Positions 43,251-53,330 are shown, counted from the stretch's first letter. The stretch is 64,000 nt of DNA from Photobacterium iliopiscarium (GCF_003026395.1 NZ_PYOO01000001.1:310001-374000); one strand, 5' to 3'. Notes: a model not told the origin generated them from the sequence alone. Translations and numbers: made by a program.

Positions 43251-44555
43251 TTACATAGGTAGACGTTTGCTATCAACACGGATAATAACGCAAATTAACA
43301 CCACTAGTGTCACTGCAATAGCGGCTAATAAGGTAAACACGCCATTCCATGAATAAGCTGTTTCAATCATTGCAATCGGCGCACCAGCAAGCGCTGCACC
43401 AATATATGTAACGCCACCTTTCAGACCGGTTGCAGCACCTGCACCATCAGCATGTGACGCTTCAATAATACCTAAAGCAAATAACATCTGTGGCGCATAA
43501 ATACCGGCACCAATAATAAAGAAGCATAGTGCTACAAGTAGGTAACTCATATGGATGGTTAAAGCGACACCGACCATACCGCCGATCAATACAAAGCTAT
43601 AAATTAAAATTGTTTTCCAGCGGTCGGCACCAAAGAATTTGTCGGAGATGATACCCGAAGTTAAGCCACCAACAATACCGCCGACTTCAAACCAAGCCAC
43701 TAAAGAATTAGACTTAATTAAATCCCAATGCAGTACATCAACGAAGTAAACACTTACCCAGTCACTTGAAACGGTACGAATGACGTAGATACATAAATCA
43801 CCACCAATCGCTAACCAAATAATTGGGTTAGTTAAAATGTAACGCTGAAACATTACCCACATTGATAATCCAGCTTCAGAGCGCTCATTTATTTCTAATT
43901 GTTTTGCATCATTACGCCATACACCAACATTGGGTAAACCGTAATTTTCAGGCTTACCGCGCATCAAGATAGCGGCAATCACGGCTTGAACTGCGGTAAT
44001 AGCGGCTGGAACATAAAACGCATAACGCCAGTTACCTGTGTAAGCAATCACAGCAGAGGCAATTAATGGCGCTAATGCACCACCGACATTATGCGAAGTA
44101 TTCCAAAGTGAATACCAACCACCACGCTCAGATTTTGAATACCATTGACTGATTGCTTTCGCAATAGGCGGAAAACCACAACCCTGCACAATCGCCGTTG
44201 AACAATACAACACTAACAGCATAGTAACGCTGTTGGTCATACCAATCCCAACGTTAATAATTGCAATCACAACTAACACTGGAGCTAAAAATAAACGTGG
44301 ATTAATTCTATCGGCAAGAAGACCAGAACTGAATTTTGAAAGGCCATACAGAATATAATAAATCGATGATGCTAAACCAAACTGAACTACAGTCATGCCT
44401 AGATCTTTCATTAATAATGGTGCAGCAGCAGCAAACGCTTTTCTTGAAATATACATCACAGTATAGGTTAAGAAAGTCGTAATAATTATTTGCCAACGAA
44501 GGCGTTTATAAGTCGCATCGAGCTTAGGGTTATTCATTAAATATGCGTCGTTCAA
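43251..44555 (-). CDS. MFS transporter of the organophosphate:Pi antiporter group (UhpC/PgtP-like)
   Basis: 434 residues, 12 membrane segments. OPA-family features: Y-I-S-R-K-A-F-A-A-A-A-P near 35-46, Y-G-L-S-K-F-S-S-G-L-L-A-D-R and Q-W-Y-S-K-S-E-R-G-G-W-Y-S-L-W-N-T-S-H-N. The latter is the signature shared by GlpT, UhpT, UhpC and PgtP. Could import a sugar or glycerol phosphate, or sense it as UhpC does; no uhpAB or pgtABC genes adjoin. The true start may be the second Met (residue 7). Confidence 0.85.
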   Translation of the reverse strand: MNDAYLMNNPKLDATYKRLRWQIIITTFLTYTVMYISRKAFAAAAPLLMKDLGMTVVQFGLASSIYYILYGLSKFSSGLLADRINPRLFLAPVLVVIAIINVGIGMTNSVTMLLVLYCSTAIVQGCGFPPIAKAISQWYSKSERGGWYSLWNTSHNVGGALAPLIASAVIAYTGNWRYAFYVPAAITAVQAVIAAILMRGKPENYGLPNVGVWRNDAKQLEINERSEAGLSMWVMFQRYILTNPIIWLAIGGDLCIYVIRTVSSDWVSVYFVDVLHWDLIKSNSLVAWFEVGGIVGGLTSGIISDKFFGADRWKTILIYSFVLIGGMVGVALTIHMSYLLVALCFFIIGAGIYAPQMLFALGIIEASHADGAGAATGLKGGVTYIGAALAGAPIAMIETAYSWNGVFTLLAAIAVTLVVLICVIIRVDSKRLPM

Positions 44556-44916
44556 AGAGGGTATTTAGAAAGCGCACAGCGTACTCTTTGACACAATTAG
44601 TTACAATTTAATTATTCGTTGATTATTTAACCTTTGGAATATTCATTCACAACTTAGATAGATACACTTACCCGACCAGATAAAAATCCAACAAATAGGT
44701 ATTTTATAGAATATAAATCGAATTATATAAAAATAACAGCATCTCATGACAACCATCTGAGTGCTAACAGCATAATAATTTACTTAAAATGCCATATTAC
44801 GGTTAAAAAATTAAGATTATCAATCACAAACAAACAACATGAGCCCATTATTGCAACATTAACAATACTAAAATAACAAATAATAAAATGCTATTATCAA
44901 ATAACAGCAAATAAAA
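44556..44916. other. Intergenic region upstream of the MFS gene
   Basis: About 360 bp, A+T-rich, ending at the slyB terminator. Should contain the promoter of the transporter; no other feature recognised. Confidence 0.5.
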
Positions 44917-44936
44917 AAGGCAGCCTTCGCTACCTT
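44917..44936 (-). terminator. slyB terminator
   Basis: AAGGTAGC/GCTGCCTT stem (one G-U) with a GAAG tetraloop on the minus strand, then T6. Confidence 0.75.
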
Positions 44937-44956
44937 CTTTATCTATCCATGGCTAT

Positions 44957-45445
44957 TTAGTTAGCTGGCACGACACGTGTTGTACGACCTTGTTGGTAAA
45001 TATCAACTTGCTGTCCAACTCGGAAAATCATATTAGGATCGACCTGCTGTACCACGGCAACAGTACGACCACTATCCAGTTTAATGACAATATTGACACC
45101 TTGACGTTTACTTACAGCATCACCGGCACTATTACCTAATGCACCGCCCGCTAGTGCACCACCAATTGCTGCAATATCAGAACCAGAACCACCACCAATT
45201 TTCGAGCCTAAAATACCACCAATAGCTGCGCCAGCAAGGGTACCAATCGTACTTTCACCATCAGAATTCATTGTGACGGCATCTAATTTAGTAATTGTCC
45301 CAGTCGAAACCGTCTGCATAGTGCGTGCTTCGCCAACATTATAAGCATCGCCATAAGGATTTTGAGCACAGCCCACAACACCTAATGACAATATCACTGC
45401 CACGGCAACCATTACTTTTTTATTCGTCATCGATTTATGACTCAA
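44957..45445 (-). CDS. slyB: SlyB/Pcp-like glycine-zipper outer-membrane lipoprotein
   Basis: 162 residues. Start is a TTG at 45445: a perfect AGGAGG (45451-45456) lies 5 nt before it, while the first ATG is five codons further on. Signal with lipobox G-V-V-G-C (Cys about 26). Then a glycine-zipper region of G-A-A-I-G-G-I-L-G-S-K-I-G-G type (about 70-110) and a C-terminal beta region. Known role: SlyB helps outer-membrane integrity and, in E. coli, forms ring-like assemblies around outer-membrane proteins under stress. Single gene. Confidence 0.88.
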   Translation of the reverse strand: MSHKSMTNKKVMVAVAVILSLGVVGCAQNPYGDAYNVGEARTMQTVSTGTITKLDAVTMNSDGESTIGTLAGAAIGGILGSKIGGGSGSDIAAIGGALAGGALGNSAGDAVSKRQGVNIVIKLDSGRTVAVVQQVDPNMIFRVGQQVDIYQQGRTTRVVPAN

Positions 45446-45570
45446 GACAACCTCCTACTATTAAAATCGCGTTCTACCTATTAAGTGTGGCCGTAAATTT
45501 AACATTTACCACATCTTATTTACTTCATTACCGCCAATATAAAACAGCGTACATTTAAATGCAAAAAAAA

Positions 45571-45592
45571 AGAGCATCTAAATGCTCTTTTT
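45571..45592 (-). terminator. Terminator of the exporter operon
   Basis: AGAGCAT/ATGCTCT stem (45571-45577 / 45582-45588) with long T run on the minus strand. Confidence 0.85.
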
Positions 45593-45595
45593 TTA

Positions 45596-46747
45596 TTATT
45601 TAATCATCTGCCGTGAACGTCGTATTAACCAATAACTGATCACCATAAAACCGATAAACTGTAGCCACAGCTGGCCCCAGCGATCAATCTCTTGCGAAAA
45701 CGTTGCTCCAAGCTGATTGAGTCCAAGAAAGCCATTAATTGCCGCAGTAGACGGTGCTAATTGAGCAAGATTATTAATCACAGCAGGTATCGCTGACGGC
45801 GGCCAAATAAATCCGGCACTAAATACCAAGGGTAATGAACTTAGCAATACCACCAGCGTCACTAACTCACAACGCGGTAATAACTGACCTAATACCATAC
45901 CTAGCATAATCACTGCTAATAAAAATGGGATTGTCATCATCACCAAATTTTCAATTGATGCGAGCCTATTTACGCCATAATAGACATAAGTAAACCCGAA
46001 ATAATACATTACCAATGGCAAATAAATTAAAGTAAATAAGACCGTACGCGTGGTCATTACCATCCAAATAGGGTATTGCGCCCAATACCCCGTTTTACCT
46101 GCGGCACGCGCTTCATTTTCTGCCGCGCCCATCATACCAACCCCAATTAACAGAGTTTGATGTAGGATCAACACAAACACGGCGGGTACAACATAGTTGA
46201 TATACCCCATAGTGACATTAAACACTGGCCGCATATTAAGCTTCATGGCTGTTACATGCTGTGTTGCTTCTACGGCACCATCTCCGGTCAACATCATACG
46301 GTTTATTTTGGCTTTAATGGCTAATCCATTACCAGCATCGTTTAAACCTTCAACCACCGTACCATACACTAAAAATAAAGCGGCATTACCAGCATAAGCT
46401 AAGGTAGGACTCGTTCCCATCATCACATCGCGGTAAAAATGTTCAGGGATCACCAAAATACCATCAACCTGACGATCTTCTAACGCAACGTTAGCGGCAT
46501 GAATACTACCAAGATGTTCAGTAATATGAACTTGTGGCGTTGCATCCGCCATGCGAATTAATTCTCGACTCATTTGGCTATGGTCAAGGTTAACTACCGC
46601 AACACGTTGCTCTCGTGGTAATTCATTAATATACGGTAATGGGTATAAAAATGAATAAAACACCACCCCACCAAAAACAGTAAATAACAACGAGAAGTTA
46701 CTAAAGATAGCTTTTAATTCATGCTTAAATAAATCACCCCAACTCAT
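45596..46747 (-). CDS. ABC-2-type permease (YhhJ/YbhR-like), second subunit
   Basis: 383 residues: one N-terminal membrane segment, a periplasmic domain of about 140 residues with V-N-L-D-H-S-Q-M-S-R-E-L, then five C-terminal segments including the ABC-2 motif region. Overlaps the preceding permease gene by 14 nt. Family role: membrane part of an ATP-driven exporter. The last gene of the operon. Confidence 0.88.
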   Translation of the reverse strand: MSWGDLFKHELKAIFSNFSLLFTVFGGVVFYSFLYPLPYINELPREQRVAVVNLDHSQMSRELIRMADATPQVHITEHLGSIHAANVALEDRQVDGILVIPEHFYRDVMMGTSPTLAYAGNAALFLVYGTVVEGLNDAGNGLAIKAKINRMMLTGDGAVEATQHVTAMKLNMRPVFNVTMGYINYVVPAVFVLILHQTLLIGVGMMGAAENEARAAGKTGYWAQYPIWMVMTTRTVLFTLIYLPLVMYYFGFTYVYYGVNRLASIENLVMMTIPFLLAVIMLGMVLGQLLPRCELVTLVVLLSSLPLVFSAGFIWPPSAIPAVINNLAQLAPSTAAINGFLGLNQLGATFSQEIDRWGQLWLQFIGFMVISYWLIRRSRQMIK

Positions 46748-47933
46748 GGTGATCTCCTTTCTCTGTTGGTATTTTCGTTAATGCTTGATGCCGACGCACT
46801 AACATTAATCCCATCGCCAAGACCAAAGCACTCATAAAGCTACTCAAGATTAACAGTTGATGTGATGCTTGATACCAACCGCTGCCATAATCGACTTGCT
46901 GTAATTGCACTTCAATATAATGGCTGACCGGCAATAACCCACGCCACATTTTCGCAATAATAGGCATATCAGTTGCAGGAAAGGTGATCCCCATAAAAGC
47001 AAAAGCAGGTGCGGTATAAGCCGCAACAAAACTCATTGCCCGTGGTGCTTCCATGGCCACAAAATAAATCAAACACCCCATGCTTTGACATGCAAATACC
47101 ATTAATAATTGCGCGACGATTAATATTCCCCATTGACCATGCATAGGCCAATCAAGTGCAACGTACATCCACCACAAAAACAACACACCTTGAATTAAAA
47201 ACAAACCAGAATATGCTAACAGTTTACCCATTACTTTTTGACACGGAGTATGTGCTAACCAACGCCACAACCCTTGACCACGCGCTTCATGCACTAATGC
47301 CAACACCGTTGTCGCTACTATTAAGATTTGCCAAATAGAGGGGATAATAGCTGAAACCAAAAATTGACCATAATGACTATTACTATTAAACAAAGGTGTT
47401 ATTTGAGCACGAATAGGTACTGCTTGTCCTAACGCTTGCTGTCGTACTGGCGAACCGGTGCTCATATTCCGAAGCGCTTCTACTCCCGCATTATAAGTAC
47501 CTTCAACTTGCAGCATTGCCGAGCTAATAACTTTACCAATTAAGATAAATTGACCATTATAAAATGTAGTAATTTGTGGCGCTTGGCCCAACTTAACGTC
47601 TTTTTCATAATTATCAGGGATCACCACCATCGCATAAATGTCATTGGCGCGCATTGCCGCACTGGCAGTGTGATCATCGGTAAACTGACGTGTCACCGCC
47701 ATACTTGGACTAGCATCAATATAACGGGTTAATTGACGTGACATTTGGCTATGGTCAAGATCAACCACGCCAACAGGTAAATTACGCGCAATACCGGTCG
47801 CAAAAATCGCCCACATCGTCAGAAACAATAATGCAGGCAGCCAAATCACCAACGCCCGTAACCATTTATCTTGCCAAAGAGTACGCCACTCGTATTTTAT
47901 TGCTGAATAGACAACCATATCATTACTCAACAA
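46734..47933 (-). CDS. ABC-2-type permease, first subunit
   Basis: 399 residues with the same design as its downstream neighbour: N-terminal segment near 24-45, periplasmic domain containing V-D-L-D-H-S-Q-M-S-R-Q-L, and five to six C-terminal membrane segments. The shared D-H-S-Q-M-S-R motif shows that the two permeases are paralogous. Overlaps the HlyD gene by 11 nt. Confidence 0.88.
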   Translation of the reverse strand: MLSNDMVVYSAIKYEWRTLWQDKWLRALVIWLPALLFLTMWAIFATGIARNLPVGVVDLDHSQMSRQLTRYIDASPSMAVTRQFTDDHTASAAMRANDIYAMVVIPDNYEKDVKLGQAPQITTFYNGQFILIGKVISSAMLQVEGTYNAGVEALRNMSTGSPVRQQALGQAVPIRAQITPLFNSNSHYGQFLVSAIIPSIWQILIVATTVLALVHEARGQGLWRWLAHTPCQKVMGKLLAYSGLFLIQGVLFLWWMYVALDWPMHGQWGILIVAQLLMVFACQSMGCLIYFVAMEAPRAMSFVAAYTAPAFAFMGITFPATDMPIIAKMWRGLLPVSHYIEVQLQQVDYGSGWYQASHQLLILSSFMSALVLAMGLMLVRRHQALTKIPTEKGDHHELG

Positions 47934-48897
47934 TCACACTCATACCAACTCGTAACCCTTGAATAGGTTGAGTTGGACGAGCTTCAACTTCAAACGTTCG
48001 CATATCAAAACCTTTCGCGGTGTCGGTTGCACGCCACGTCGCAAAGTCACCCATAACCGCTACATGGGTCACTTTCAATTGATAGCTTTTATCTCCTAGT
48101 GCAGGAATAGTAACCTTAAAGGTTTTACCTTGTTGGTAATCTTTTAATTTATCTTCACGCACATTAAACACCGCCCAAGCATCGCTAATATCAATAATAT
48201 TAACTACGGGGAAACCTTGAGGTGCTAATTCTCCATCATGTAATAATACTTGCGAAACTTCGCCTTTATGCCAACTACTTACTTTAGTATCAGCAACATA
48301 AGCTTGAACTTCTGCAACCGCACCCGCCGCCATTTTAACTTTTTCTTGAGCCGCACGTTTAGTCTCAACACGCGCCCCTTCTTTGGCCATTTGGTACATC
48401 TGGAAAGCTGCACTTTGCGTAAATTGAGCTGCTTGCCATTGGGTGTACACTTCATCACGTTTTTGTTCAGCTAATACGCCATCATGATAAAGGTTATTAA
48501 TGCGTAGGTACGTTTTTTGCATCAGAGCTGCTGCCGCTTTGGCTTTACCCCACTGATCTTTTGCTGCCGCAATTTGTTGAATACGCGCACCATTTTCTGC
48601 TTCTTGCGCTAACGCACCAGCGGCCAGTTCACCGGCTTGAGCTTGTTCTAATTTAGCGTCAATTTCAGGGCTTAAAATAGTAAAAATTAATTGTCCCGGT
48701 TGTACTTCATCTCCTTTGCGTACTAAAACTTTATCAATACGCCCTGGCACTTTAGACGCGATATTGTATTGCTGGGCTTCAATTTGACCTTGCATACGTT
48801 CAGGTTGAGGTTGGTAAGCATGCCAGAAGGTATAACCGAGCCATCCAACTACTGCGATAACAGGAACAGCCACTGCAATTGCTTTTAACTTACTCAT
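47923..48897 (-). CDS. HlyD/YbhG-type membrane-fusion protein
   Basis: 324 residues. One N-terminal membrane segment (about 6-24), then G-Q-I-E-A-Q-Q-Y-N-I-A-S-K-V-P-G-R-I at the barrel start, a long Ala/Glu/Gln-rich helical hairpin (about 75-200), and a barrel half with G-E-V-S-Q-V-L-L-H-D-G-E. Known role: periplasmic adaptor between inner-membrane exporter and TolC. Overlaps the tolC-like gene by one base. Confidence 0.88.
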   Translation of the reverse strand: MSKLKAIAVAVPVIAVVGWLGYTFWHAYQPQPERMQGQIEAQQYNIASKVPGRIDKVLVRKGDEVQPGQLIFTILSPEIDAKLEQAQAGELAAGALAQEAENGARIQQIAAAKDQWGKAKAAAALMQKTYLRINNLYHDGVLAEQKRDEVYTQWQAAQFTQSAAFQMYQMAKEGARVETKRAAQEKVKMAAGAVAEVQAYVADTKVSSWHKGEVSQVLLHDGELAPQGFPVVNIIDISDAWAVFNVREDKLKDYQQGKTFKVTIPALGDKSYQLKVTHVAVMGDFATWRATDTAKGFDMRTFEVEARPTQPIQGLRVGMSVIVE

Positions 48898-50312
48898 TAT
48901 AATTTAACCTCGATCCCTTGATATTGCTGATAATTTTTAAATGTATTCACTTCACTACTAATGGCAAGTAAGCGGGTTAAACTCGCAACATATTGATAAG
49001 CAGCGGCTAAACGTTGCGTTTTAATACTGGCGACAAATAGCTCAGCATCCACTACATCGAGTGACGTCGATAATCCTTGCCCAAAGGCTTTTTCACGCAA
49101 TACACTATTTTCATTAGCCAGTGCCAAACTAGATGCTAGGCCATTATATTCTTCTAAAGCTTGCTTTGCTTCGCGGTACGTTTTTTCCACAAGAACCGTT
49201 AAATCTTGTCGAGCTTGCGCTTGTAAATGGTTAACTTGTGTCACCATTGAATGCGCTGCACTTACTTTTCCCGAACGACCTGAGTTATCAATTAATGGCA
49301 CACTCACGCCCACACCAACCGCCCAATCAGGGGCCATCTTCGCGGCTAAACTACCACTGTCATGCAGGTTATAATCCCCATATAAATACACCTCAGGGTA
49401 ATATTTACCTTGTTCAACATCTATCAAACCCCCCGCCTGTTTACGCTTTGCATCTAAGATATGTAATCCTGGATACGTCGCTAACGTTTTATCAACAAAA
49501 ACAGACATAGGTGGCAGTGAGTTATTAATAAACAACCCTGTTGATGGGATGGCTGGCGTAGTTTGTTTTAATAACTGAGTTAATGCCACTTGGGCAATTT
49601 CTAAATCACGCAATGACTTCTGCTGTTCAACTTTGGCTTTATCATAGGCTGCTTGCGCTTGTAAACGTTCAACCCGTGCAATTTGACCTTGCTGTTCAAG
49701 CTTCACTGCATCTTGATAATGACGTTTTAAACCATTGGTCACTTCAGTGCGCGTTTGTAATACATTTTTCGCTAATACAACCCCAAAATAAAACCGGGAT
49801 AAGTCTTCAAACTTTGCTTGTTGTTGCATCGCTAACATGTATTTTGCTTGATCCGTTTTTCCTTGAGCAATATCTTGCGCCGCGTTAATTCGCCCACCAG
49901 TAAATATTGGCCAAATAGCACGAATAGAGCTCGTAAATACATCACGATCAGAAATATTTGATGTTAAAGCTGCGTTTAATTGTGAATTAGAAACAATATT
50001 ATTAATAACTTGACCAATTTCGGTATGCGAGGCAGATGTACTGCCAAAAACATCCGCTGGAGATAACTTAATATCATGATCTAAACGCGTATAATTAGCG
50101 CCTACAGTTACTTTTGGCAAATACATATCTTTAGCTGCATCTTGCATATATTGTGCTTGTTCAACACTGGCTCGATCTGCCGCTAATCCATCATTTGTCG
50201 TAACAACAGTATGCCATGCATCATTAAAACTAACCGGGGCTGCATGTACTGTTGGTACTATTACTAATAATGCAGCCGTAAATTGCTTCACCATCAATGG
50301 CCTAATTTTCAT
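48897..50312 (-). CDS. TolC-family outer-membrane efflux protein
   Basis: 471 residues. Signal peptide (A-L-L-V-I-V-P-T-V-H-A-A), then two similar halves rich in Ala/Gln helices with I-F-T-G-G-R-I-N-A and the equivalent V-P-L-I-D-N-S-G-R-S-G-K in the second half, the TolC turn motif. First gene of the four-gene exporter operon, so the whole export route (outer membrane, adaptor, two permeases) is encoded together, but without an ATPase. Confidence 0.9.
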   Translation of the reverse strand: MKIRPLMVKQFTAALLVIVPTVHAAPVSFNDAWHTVVTTNDGLAADRASVEQAQYMQDAAKDMYLPKVTVGANYTRLDHDIKLSPADVFGSTSASHTEIGQVINNIVSNSQLNAALTSNISDRDVFTSSIRAIWPIFTGGRINAAQDIAQGKTDQAKYMLAMQQQAKFEDLSRFYFGVVLAKNVLQTRTEVTNGLKRHYQDAVKLEQQGQIARVERLQAQAAYDKAKVEQQKSLRDLEIAQVALTQLLKQTTPAIPSTGLFINNSLPPMSVFVDKTLATYPGLHILDAKRKQAGGLIDVEQGKYYPEVYLYGDYNLHDSGSLAAKMAPDWAVGVGVSVPLIDNSGRSGKVSAAHSMVTQVNHLQAQARQDLTVLVEKTYREAKQALEEYNGLASSLALANENSVLREKAFGQGLSTSLDVVDAELFVASIKTQRLAAAYQYVASLTRLLAISSEVNTFKNYQQYQGIEVKL

Positions 50313-50469
50313 GTACTAACTTTTAACCTCTTTCAGCCAGTGCGTAATCATAAATATAGAGTACATACTCTAAAATGATAAATTTTAACAGATAATGAAA
50401 AGATTACGTTATTTTAATTATCTATCTATTCAGCAAAAATAATAATGTCAGTTTTAGCTACAAATAAAA

Positions 50470-50495
50470 TAGCCCACAAAAAGTGGGCTATTAAT
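50470..50495 (-). terminator. Terminator of the TetR gene
   Basis: TAGCCCAC/GTGGGCTA stem (50470-50477 / 50483-50490); it separates the regulator from the exporter operon. Confidence 0.75.
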
Positions 50496-50533
50496 ATTTA
50501 GTCAAAAAATTGCGATTATTAAACAAGTAAGAA

Positions 50534-50995
50534 TTAACGCGCTAAACGAATTAATGAACGTCCTAATAAACACTCTAATTCGCCAATACTTTGTTTGCCA
50601 TAACGTTGCTCACAAAGTGTAAACAATCGCTCAATACCATTATGAGCAAACTCATGAGATGTTTCAGCCGAAGAAATATGATGAAATAACAATCGTAAAA
50701 TTGCACGGAACTTTTCATCGTCTAATGCAGTAGACCAACTTGTTGCAAATACCTGCAAATCGCCAGTTAAATCCAACTTATCAACAAAGAGATGATAGAT
50801 TCGTCCATCAAGTGCATGAGCGAAATCTTGCTTTTTAGGAAAGTGGTGGCTAATACCTGTTCTTGAAATACCCGTTTGGTTACTTAGGGTGGTATACGAC
50901 ATTTTGTCATAACCTAGGGTCAGTATTTGCTCAATCACCGCATCCATAATAGTCTGAATGGTGATCTCTGTGTCTTCTTTACTACGCTTGGGCAT
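50534..50995 (-). CDS. TetR-family regulator, short form
   Basis: 153 residues. N-terminal helix-turn-helix with M-S-Y-T-T-L-S-N-Q-T-G-I-S-R-T-G-I-S-H-H-F, a clear TetR DNA-binding domain (about 10-60). The ligand domain is short (about 90 residues instead of 130-140). Encoded upstream of and in line with the exporter operon, from which a terminator separates it; likely represses it. Function inferred from position. Confidence 0.85.
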   Translation of the reverse strand: MPKRSKEDTEITIQTIMDAVIEQILTLGYDKMSYTTLSNQTGISRTGISHHFPKKQDFAHALDGRIYHLFVDKLDLTGDLQVFATSWSTALDDEKFRAILRLLFHHISSAETSHEFAHNGIERLFTLCEQRYGKQSIGELECLLGRSLIRLAR

Positions 50996-51125
50996 AATGC
51001 GTTGACTCTGTTCTAATCATTTTATGCAACGATAATACCCTTAACACAGAATAACCATGTCAAGAATATTGGTTCACTGTAGTATTACAAAATGTTTTTC
51101 GCTTAACTAGGGTTAACCCATATAA

Positions 51126-51845
51126 TTAACGATTAAATTTTCTGGCACGTTGTTCAATGTCACGATATAAAATTTTAGTCCAATAAGGTTGCGTGTTGGC
51201 CGCAAGCAATTTACCTTTTCTTGGATCATGAGGACTAATCAAGACTTCTATATTATCAATACCGGTTCGCTCGGCTAATAAGAATAATTCCTCAATCGCA
51301 TAATCCCCCATCGCTAAACATCCAACAGAGGCTTGCTTACCATGAATAAAAATATTACTACCCGGTGAGGTGCGTCCTTCTAATTGCGCATATTTTCGAT
51401 CAAACGCATTCGGATAATTAAGCTTCATTGATAAATGGTAACGACTATTTGGATTCAATAATGACACTTGATAAACACCTTCCGGTACTTGTTTATCACC
51501 TTCGCGCATTTTTGGCCCCGTATGCCCACTCATTTTTTGTATCTCATAACGTTTAATATAAGACCATTTACCCTTTTCTTCAGCCCACAATTCAACACTT
51601 TGTTCTTGTTTCATCGCAAATAAAGCAATGTTTTGTGGCGGGTAAGTTAACCCAACATTATCAAAATACCGTTTTAATCGCGGCTCAACAAAAGGGGAAT
51701 AACGATTCATAACATCATTAACAGTACGACTACCTGTCGGCGGATATAATGCATACGTTGATGATGGTATATACAATGATTCTGCATCTGCGTAACTGAT
51801 TGATGTTAACACTAGCATTAATGGACAAATAACGTTCTTTAGCAC
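51126..51845 (-). CDS. YafK-type L,D-transpeptidase-fold protein (DpaA-like)
   Basis: 239 residues. Signal peptide to about residue 21, then a YkuD domain with I-F-I-H-G-K-Q-A-S-V-G-C-L-A-M-G (His168, Cys176). The G-C-L-A-M-G form instead of the S-H-G-C-x-R seen in crosslinking enzymes is typical of YafK. E. coli YafK (DpaA/LdtF) removes Braun's lipoprotein from peptidoglycan; the same role is likely. Single gene. Confidence 0.88.
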   Translation of the reverse strand: MLKNVICPLMLVLTSISYADAESLYIPSSTYALYPPTGSRTVNDVMNRYSPFVEPRLKRYFDNVGLTYPPQNIALFAMKQEQSVELWAEEKGKWSYIKRYEIQKMSGHTGPKMREGDKQVPEGVYQVSLLNPNSRYHLSMKLNYPNAFDRKYAQLEGRTSPGSNIFIHGKQASVGCLAMGDYAIEELFLLAERTGIDNIEVLISPHDPRKGKLLAANTQPYWTKILYRDIEQRARKFNR

Positions 51846-52076
51846 ACGACCCTCAATGATAATTTATCTACACACACAACATTGCGGTAATTCACCAACA
51901 ACTCGCCATCAACTATGGCTTAATCCTGCTAGTTTACTCGAATTACAGTTTAAACAACCACCAATTTATACTGACTTATTGATGAAATCGTAAACTTACA
52001 CACGAGTCGTGATCTAACTCTTTAAAATCTTTACAATAGCATCTATAAATTATACTTAATTAAAAATGAGACAATT

Positions 52077-53330
52077 TTGCATACGTTAGAACAATTACGC
52101 TCAGGCCAACTTAAAGGCGCTACACATTTAGCGTTAAGCGAACAACTGACTCAATTTCCAGAAGAGATTCTCACCCTCGCAAGCAGCTTAGAAGTGTTAG
52201 ATCTGACTAACAACCAATTAAGCCATTTACCTGATAGTTTCAGCCAGCTAACAAAATTACGTATTCTTTTTATTTCAAACAACTGCTTTACAGCATTACC
52301 AACGATTTTAGGCTGTTGTCCTAATTTAGAAATGATCGGCTTTAAATCCAATCAAATCACTACTGTTGAAGCAAGTGCACTACCTAGAAAATTACGCTGG
52401 CTGATTTTAACCGATAATAAAATAACAGCCCTACCTGAAGCACTTGGCGATTGTATTCATTTACAGAAATTAGCACTTGCGGGTAACGCCTTAACCGCGC
52501 TCCCCCTCTCAATGCAGCGATTAGTTAACTTACAATTAATTCGATTATCCGCAAATGCATTAACTGCATTTCCAGACCAACTATTGGATTTGCCAAAATT
52601 AGCATGGCTTGCTTTTTCTGGTAATCATTTCAATCGTCATCAACAAGTGACTAATTCACTGCCTTATGTTGCTTCAAGTGATTACCAGCTAGATAAAGTA
52701 TTAGGACAAGGGGCTTCTGGGGTTATCTCTTTGGCTCAATGGCGCTCTAACCCACATCAACTAGATAACGAGATTGCGGTTAAAGTATTTAAAGGGCAAG
52801 TTACCTCTGACGGTTATCCGCAAGATGAATTAAATGCGTGTTTAAAAACAGGTACACACCCCAATTTAGTGGCATCATTAGCACAAGTGAGTGAACCCAA
52901 TTACTTAGCCTTAATAATGGCTTTAATTCCCGCGCATTATCATAATCTTGGATTACCGCCAACATTCGTTACTTGCACTCGTGACACATTCCCTGCTGAA
53001 TTTACACTGTCAATTGCAGCAATAGCGACAATTGTTAAACAAATGACAGCAGTAATTAGCCATATGCAAACACAAGGTGTCGCTCATGGTGATATTTATG
53101 CACATAACGTATTGGTTGACGACAATGCTAATATTTTAGTGGGTGATTTTGGGGCGGCATCTATTTATGATGATTTAACCATTGAGCAGCAACAAAAAAT
53201 TGCCACTATTGAATGGCGAGCTGTCGGTTACTTTATTGAAGATTTATTGTCTATTTGTCACAATCAAGATCAACAAACAGCGCAATATCAGCAACTACAC
53301 ACTCAAGCTCAACATTATATTACTGCTTAA
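52077..53330 (+). CDS. Leucine-rich-repeat / protein-kinase fusion
   Basis: 417 residues from a TTG start at 52077 (GAGA ribosome site 6 nt upstream; no in-frame ATG near). Residues about 15-195 hold seven to eight 23-residue LRRs (L-x-x-L-x-L-x-x-N-x-L-x-x-L-P). Residues 203-417 are a eukaryotic-like protein kinase: G210-Q-G-A-S-G215 loop, K236 in A-V-K-V-F, H337-G-D339-I-Y-A-H-N344 catalytic loop and D357-F-G. The key Lys, Asp, Asn and Asp are all present, so activity is plausible. The C-lobe is short and no APE motif is clear. No signal peptide; cytoplasmic or translocated by another route. No phosphatase or secretion genes adjoin. Confidence 0.88.
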   Translation: MHTLEQLRSGQLKGATHLALSEQLTQFPEEILTLASSLEVLDLTNNQLSHLPDSFSQLTKLRILFISNNCFTALPTILGCCPNLEMIGFKSNQITTVEASALPRKLRWLILTDNKITALPEALGDCIHLQKLALAGNALTALPLSMQRLVNLQLIRLSANALTAFPDQLLDLPKLAWLAFSGNHFNRHQQVTNSLPYVASSDYQLDKVLGQGASGVISLAQWRSNPHQLDNEIAVKVFKGQVTSDGYPQDELNACLKTGTHPNLVASLAQVSEPNYLALIMALIPAHYHNLGLPPTFVTCTRDTFPAEFTLSIAAIATIVKQMTAVISHMQTQGVAHGDIYAHNVLVDDNANILVGDFGAASIYDDLTIEQQQKIATIEWRAVGYFIEDLLSICHNQDQQTAQYQQLHTQAQHYITA

